The notes beneath the pieces were generated by a model. The model searched no databases, was not told where the DNA came from, and worked only from the letters and a program-made list of their open reading frames with translations. The translations under genes were made by a program, and so were the position numbers. A DNA stretch of 28,137 bases, taken from assembly GCA_913031655.1 (NCBI GenBank), contig CAJWFY010000004.1, positions 1 through 28,137 on the forward strand, read 5' to 3'. The DNA comes from an uncultured Flavobacteriaceae bacterium. Its GTDB lineage: Bacteria; Bacteroidota; Bacteroidia; Flavobacteriales; Flavobacteriaceae. Position 1 is the stretch's first letter. The number at the start of each line of letters is the position of its first letter. Of this stretch, positions 24,492 to 28,137 are shown in pieces.

Positions 24492-25169
24492 ATGGTAAGA
24501 ATAGATATAATTAGTGTTTTACCTGAGCTCATAGAAAGTCCATTTAATGCTTCTATAATAAAAAGAGCAATTGAAAAAAAAATAATTGAAGTACATTTTC
24601 ACAATCTAAAAGATTATGCTTCAAGTAGAAGAAAACAAGTCGATGATTATCAATTTGGAGGTGGTTCAGGAATGGTTATGATGATAGAGCCAATAAAAAA
24701 ATGTATTGACCTCTTAAAAAATAAAAGAAGTTATAAGGAAGTGATATATATGACACCCGACGGAAATATATTGACCCAAAAAATTGCTAATAAATTATCA
24801 ATTGATGGAAATCTAATTATTCTTTGTGGTCATTACAAAGGAGTTGACCAAAGGGTTCGAGACGAGTTAATTACCATGGAGATTTCTATTGGCGATTATG
24901 TATTATCAGGTGGAGAATTACCTGCAGCAGTATTATGTGACACTATTATTAGATTAATACCTGGAGTTATTGGAGATGAGACATCAGCTTTAACTGACTC
25001 CTTCCAAGATGACATGTTGGCTCCTCCAGTTTACACTAGACCGGCTAATTTCGAAAACTTAGAAGTTCCTAAGGTTTTACTTTCTGGAAATAAAGCTAAA
25101 ATTGAAGAATGGAGAGAAGAAAAAGCATTAGAAAGAACAAAAAAATTAAGACCAGATATATTTAATTAA
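24492..25169 (+). CDS. trmD: tRNA (guanine37-N1)-methyltransferase
   Basis: Methylates G37 next to the anticodon, which prevents +1 frameshifting. It is 225 residues, full length for the SPOUT-fold enzyme. Visible are FGGGSGMVMM (55-64), the trefoil-knot SAM site CGHYKGVDQR (112-121) and IGDYVLSGGELPA (133-145), and D169 in LTDSFQDD, the catalytic Asp. The C-terminal helix contains PPVYTRP (178-184). It is directly adjacent to the HtrA stop (TAA then ATG). rplS follows after 107 bases, an order well known in many bacteria. Confidence 0.97.
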   Translation: MVRIDIISVLPELIESPFNASIIKRAIEKKIIEVHFHNLKDYASSRRKQVDDYQFGGGSGMVMMIEPIKKCIDLLKNKRSYKEVIYMTPDGNILTQKIANKLSIDGNLIILCGHYKGVDQRVRDELITMEISIGDYVLSGGELPAAVLCDTIIRLIPGVIGDETSALTDSFQDDMLAPPVYTRPANFENLEVPKVLLSGNKAKIEEWREEKALERTKKLRPDIFN

Positions 25170-25199
25170 TTTTTTTAAAAAAAATAAATAAAAAAAATG

Positions 25200-25207
25200 T
25201 AATTTCG
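25200..25207 (+). promoter_or_regulatory. Weak candidate -7 box for rplS
   Basis: TAATTTCG is one mismatch from TAnnTTTG, in the 107-base trmD/rplS gap. No TTTG -33 element is visible upstream, only A/T homopolymers. If real, transcription would start near 25213 with a leader of about 63 bases containing a small ACGA/TCGT inverted repeat at 25231-25241. Confidence 0.22.
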
Positions 25208-25276
25208 CATAAAAATTTATATAACCACTGACGATATTCGTGAATGTTGTATCAATTAAATTTAAAATCTTACATA

Positions 25277-25627
25277 ATGGAATCTTTAATAAAATTCGTT
25301 CAAGAAGAGTTTGTTACGAAAAAAGAAATCCCAACTTTCAAATCAGGAGATACAATAACTGTTTATTATGAAATTCGAGAAGGAGAAAAAGTCCGTACTC
25401 AGTTTTTTAAAGGAGTTGTTATTCAAATTAAAGGAACTGGACTAACTAAAACATTTACTATTAGAAAAATGTCTGGTACTATTGGAATTGAAAGAATATT
25501 TCCTTTTAATTTACCTGCTATCCAAAAAATTGAAATTAACAAAAGAGGAAAAGTTAAAAGATCTAGAATTTATTACTTCAGAGAATTAAGAGGTAAAAAA
25601 GCTAGAATTAAAGAAATAAAAAGATAA
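25277..25627 (+). CDS. rplS: 50S ribosomal protein L19
   Basis: Large-subunit protein at the 30S-50S interface. An in-frame ATG at 25244 would add 11 residues (MLYQLNLKSYI) absent from relatives. The start is placed at 25277, where the protein opens MESLIKFVQEEFVTKK as in other Bacteroidota L19, giving 116 residues. Signature regions are FKSGDTITVYYEI, RTQFFKGVVIQ, FTIRKMSGTIGIERIFP and RAR-like KRSRIYYFRELRGKKARIKE at the C-terminus. It follows trmD, as in many genomes, though the 107-base gap allows its own promoter. Confidence 0.97.
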   Translation: MESLIKFVQEEFVTKKEIPTFKSGDTITVYYEIREGEKVRTQFFKGVVIQIKGTGLTKTFTIRKMSGTIGIERIFPFNLPAIQKIEINKRGKVKRSRIYYFRELRGKKARIKEIKR

Positions 25628-25706
25628 TATTTTTTATAAAATTTATTTTTTTAAATACTTTACTCCTATTTACATTAAACATTATTTGACATTTATTTAA
25701 AAATTT

Positions 25707-26933
25707 ATGAAAAAAATCATAGTTAAAAATCCAGTAGTTGAGCTTGATGGTGATGAAATGACTAGAATCATTTGGAGTTTTATAAAATCCAAATTAATTC
25801 TTCCTTACATAGATCTTGATATTAAATATTATGATTTAGGTGTAAAAAATAGAGATTTCACTGACGATCAAGTAACAATTGATTCAGCTGAAGCTATAAA
25901 TAAATATAATGTAGGTATTAAATGTGCCACTATTACACCAGATGAAGATAGAGTAAAAGAATTTACTCTGAAAAAAATGTGGAGATCTCCCAACGGAACT
26001 ATCAGAAATATTATAGGTGGAACAGTCTTTAGAGAACCTATCATAATGAGTAATGTTCCCAGATATGTGCAAGGTTGGACGAAACCAATATGTATAGGTA
26101 GACATGCTTTTGGAGATCAATATAAAGCTACCGACATAGTTACTCACGGTAAAGGAAAACTTACAATGACTTTTACCCCTGAGAATGGTGATCCAGAAAA
26201 ATCATGGGAAGTTTATAATTTTCAAGAAGATGGGGTTGCTATGAGTATGTATAATATAGATTCCTCAATATTTGGATTTGCAAGATCTTGTATGAATCAG
26301 GCTTTAACTAAAAATTGGCCGCTATATCTTTCAACTAAAAACACTATTTTAAAAGCATACGACGGCAGATTTAAAGACATTTTTCAAGAAGTTTACACTA
26401 ATGAATTTAAAGCGAAATTTGAAAAAGCAGGAATTACTTACGAGCATAGATTAATTGACGATATGGTTGCAGCTGCTATGAAGTGGAACGGAGGCTTTGT
26501 TTGGGCATGTAAAAATTACGATGGTGATGTTCAATCAGATACCGTTGCACAAGGATTCGGTTCTTTAGGGCTAATGACTTCTACTTTAGTAACTCCTGAT
26601 GGAAAAACAATGGAAGCTGAAGCTGCTCATGGTACTGTGACAAGGCACTATAGAGAACACAAAAAAGGAAACGAAACTTCAACTAATCCAATCGCTTCAA
26701 TTTTTGCATGGACTAGAGGCTTGACTCATAGAGGAAAATTAGATGACAATAAAGATTTAATTGATTTTTGTAAAACTCTTGAGACAACATGTATAGATAC
26801 TATTGAAAGTGGTAAAATGACAAAAGATTTAGCCGTGTTAATTCATGGTAAAAATTTAAATAGATCTCATTATTTAAACACTCAAGATTTTTTAGACAGC
26901 ATTAAAGACAATTTAGAATTAAAATTTAAATAG
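25707..26933 (+). CDS. icd: NADP-dependent isocitrate dehydrogenase (homodimeric, eukaryote-like subfamily)
   Basis: Oxidative decarboxylation of isocitrate to 2-oxoglutarate in the TCA cycle. It is 408 residues of the IDH1/2-like subfamily, distinct from the E. coli Icd type: it opens NPVVELDGDEMTRIIW (8-23). Substrate residues are the SPNGTIR loop (94-100), R109, R132, Y138 and K211 in STKNTILKAYDG. Metal ligands lie in LIDDMVA (D251/D252) and DVQSD (274-278). The NADP site is AHGTVTRHYR (308-317), with R313 and H314 matching the NADP-specific pair of human IDH1. It stands alone with 79 AT-rich bases upstream. Confidence 0.95.
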   Translation: MKKIIVKNPVVELDGDEMTRIIWSFIKSKLILPYIDLDIKYYDLGVKNRDFTDDQVTIDSAEAINKYNVGIKCATITPDEDRVKEFTLKKMWRSPNGTIRNIIGGTVFREPIIMSNVPRYVQGWTKPICIGRHAFGDQYKATDIVTHGKGKLTMTFTPENGDPEKSWEVYNFQEDGVAMSMYNIDSSIFGFARSCMNQALTKNWPLYLSTKNTILKAYDGRFKDIFQEVYTNEFKAKFEKAGITYEHRLIDDMVAAAMKWNGGFVWACKNYDGDVQSDTVAQGFGSLGLMTSTLVTPDGKTMEAEAAHGTVTRHYREHKKGNETSTNPIASIFAWTRGLTHRGKLDDNKDLIDFCKTLETTCIDTIESGKMTKDLAVLIHGKNLNRSHYLNTQDFLDSIKDNLELKFK

Positions 26934-26995
26934 ATTTAATTCAACTTAATATATGGCATTGTTTTTGGTAATATTATTCCAAAAAAACTTTCTTA

Positions 26996-28137
26996 ATGTA
27001 TCGCATTAAAAAATTATTAGTAAAAATTCTTTTTTTATTATTTTCATTTATTAGCTTTTCACAACAGCTATATACGTTTAATGGATATATAATGAATGTT
27101 AATAGCAACGAATTATTAATTGGTGCAAACATCATAATTCCACAAATAAATACAGGAGCAATAACCAATTCTTACGGATTTTTCTCCATCACACTTCCAA
27201 AGGGGAATTATAAAATTCAAGTAAGTTCAGTTGGATTCAGAAGTCAAATTATCGACATCGAATTAATAAAAAATATTAATAAAAACATTTATTTAGATGA
27301 AAATATTGAAAATTTAAATGAAGTAATTCTTATAAAAGACATTGAAGAAATAGATATCAAAAACCCTATTATGAGTTTAAATATCTTATCCAATCAAACA
27401 ATCAAACAAACACCAGTTTTATTTGGAGAATCTGATGTATTAAAAACTATTCAATTACTTCCAGGAGTATCAAGTGCTGGGGAAGGAACAGGTGGTTTTA
27501 ATGTTCGAGGCGGTGCTGCAGATCAAAATTTAATTTTATTTGATGAAGCCATAATATATAGCTCATCTCACTTGTTTGGTCTATTTTCTATTTTTAATTC
27601 TGATGCAATAAAAGAAGTTAAACTTTTCAAGGGGGGTATACCCTCATCTTACGGGGGAAGACTTTCTTCAGTTTTGGATGTATATCAAAAAGATGGAAAT
27701 AGTAAAGAACACAAACTAAGTGGAGGAATTGGAGTGATTTCTAGTAGATTATTAGGAGAAGGTCCAATAAAGAAAAACAAAGGTTCTTATTTAATTGCAA
27801 CAAGAGGATCTTACGCTCACCTTTTCTTAAAATTTACTGACATTGAAAACGTAGCTTATTTTTATGATATTAACACTAAATCAAACTACAAGATAGATAA
27901 AAATAACACCTTATACTTCTCTGGATATTTTGGTAGAGACAAATTTAAACTTAGCGACACATTTTCTAATACCTATGGAAACTCTACTTTAAATTTGAGG
28001 TGGAATCATATAATTAACGAAAAAACATTTTCTAATACTTCTTTAATTTTTAGCGATTACTATTATGGTTTGACTCTAAACTTCGTTGGGTTTGATTGGA
28101 ATTCGGGAATTAAAAATTTAAACATCAAGTTTGATTT
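26996..28137 (+). CDS. TonB-dependent receptor with carboxypeptidase-regulatory-like N-terminal domain (partial, 3' end cut)
   Basis: Outer-membrane active transporter, first 380 codons only. Signal peptide about 1-22 (ending FSFISFS before QQLYT). A CarboxypepD_reg-like beta-sandwich (about 26-105) has LIGANIIIPQINTGAITNSYG and LPKGNYKIQVSSVGF. The plug domain (about 130-245) shows LLPGVSSAGEGTGGFNVRGG (154-173), DQNLILFDEAIIYSSSHLFG (176-195) and FKGGIPSSYGGRLSSVLDV (211-229). The barrel then starts and runs off the window. It is not SusC-like: the long SusC signature is absent. The EGTGGFNVRGG/SHLFG style is a Bacteroidota receptor class often followed by a DUF4249 lipoprotein gene. The ligand is unknown. 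Confidence 0.92.
   Translation, partial: MYRIKKLLVKILFLLFSFISFSQQLYTFNGYIMNVNSNELLIGANIIIPQINTGAITNSYGFFSITLPKGNYKIQVSSVGFRSQIIDIELIKNINKNIYLDENIENLNEVILIKDIEEIDIKNPIMSLNILSNQTIKQTPVLFGESDVLKTIQLLPGVSSAGEGTGGFNVRGGAADQNLILFDEAIIYSSSHLFGLFSIFNSDAIKEVKLFKGGIPSSYGGRLSSVLDVYQKDGNSKEHKLSGGIGVISSRLLGEGPIKKNKGSYLIATRGSYAHLFLKFTDIENVAYFYDINTKSNYKIDKNNTLYFSGYFGRDKFKLSDTFSNTYGNSTLNLRWNHIINEKTFSNTSLIFSDYYYGLTLNFVGFDWNSGIKNLNIKFD

Noticed and set aside
25172..25189. AT-only inverted repeat (T-run then A-run) after trmD, considered as terminator
   Set aside because: A pure T/A repeat without G-C stem pairs is expected by composition here and gives a weak stem only.

Overview
This window is a continuous, very AT-rich stretch of core chromosome from a member of the Bacteroidota, most likely a marine-type Flavobacteriia with compact gene spacing. 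The evidence is the gene content and the protein styles. There is a Bacteroidota-type omega subunit, the type IX secretion protein PorD (DUF4835), a DUF6913 protein beside dapA, and an RprX/RprY-like two-component pair. There is also a TonB-dependent receptor with a carboxypeptidase-like N-terminal domain, a two-gene (split) 5'-nucleotidase, and start regions without Shine-Dalgarno sequences. No IS element, prophage, CRISPR array, tRNA or rRNA gene was seen, and no stretch over 300 bases lacks a gene; the longest gap is about 180 bases upstream of dnaA.

Layout, left to right. A truncated aroQ (minus) diverges from xerD (plus). An eleven-gene minus-strand block follows (11642 down to 1375): a DUF6913 protein, dapA, bamD, rpoZ, coaBC, porD, recN, fabI, coaE, a sensor histidine kinase and its response regulator. 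It mixes lysine/peptidoglycan precursor synthesis, outer-membrane assembly, CoA synthesis, fatty-acid elongation, DNA repair and envelope signalling, with many junctions overlapping or only a few bases apart. Next come two plus-strand genes for a split 5'-nucleotidase: a lipoprotein-like C-terminal half, then a metallophosphatase half. Then a minus-strand trio (GNAT acetyltransferase, prmC, ligA), plus-strand ribD, a minus-strand thioesterase, plus-strand dnaA and an RsmI-like methyltransferase. A minus-strand envelope group follows (dapF, mltG, a lysozyme-like protein). The right part is plus strand: an HtrA/DegQ protease, trmD, rplS, an NADP-type isocitrate dehydrogenase, and the first 380 codons of a TonB-dependent receptor cut by the window end.

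The genes are housekeeping, with an envelope emphasis: dapA and dapF supply meso-diaminopimelate, MltG and the lysozyme-like protein act on peptidoglycan, BamD assembles outer-membrane proteins, PorD supports type IX secretion, and HtrA handles periplasmic misfolding. CoaBC and CoaE cover two parts of CoA synthesis.

I found no convincing undescribed system. The points most worth a second look are the split 5'-nucleotidase whose halves appear to use different export signals, the uncharacterised DUF6913 gene translationally coupled to dapA, and the fact that all four convergent gene pairs overlap or lie 3 bases apart. Several start codons were revised: rplS, prmC and mltG are given shorter N-termini than their longest open frames, and recN, the thioesterase and the 5'-nucleotidase C-terminal gene start at TTG or GTG.
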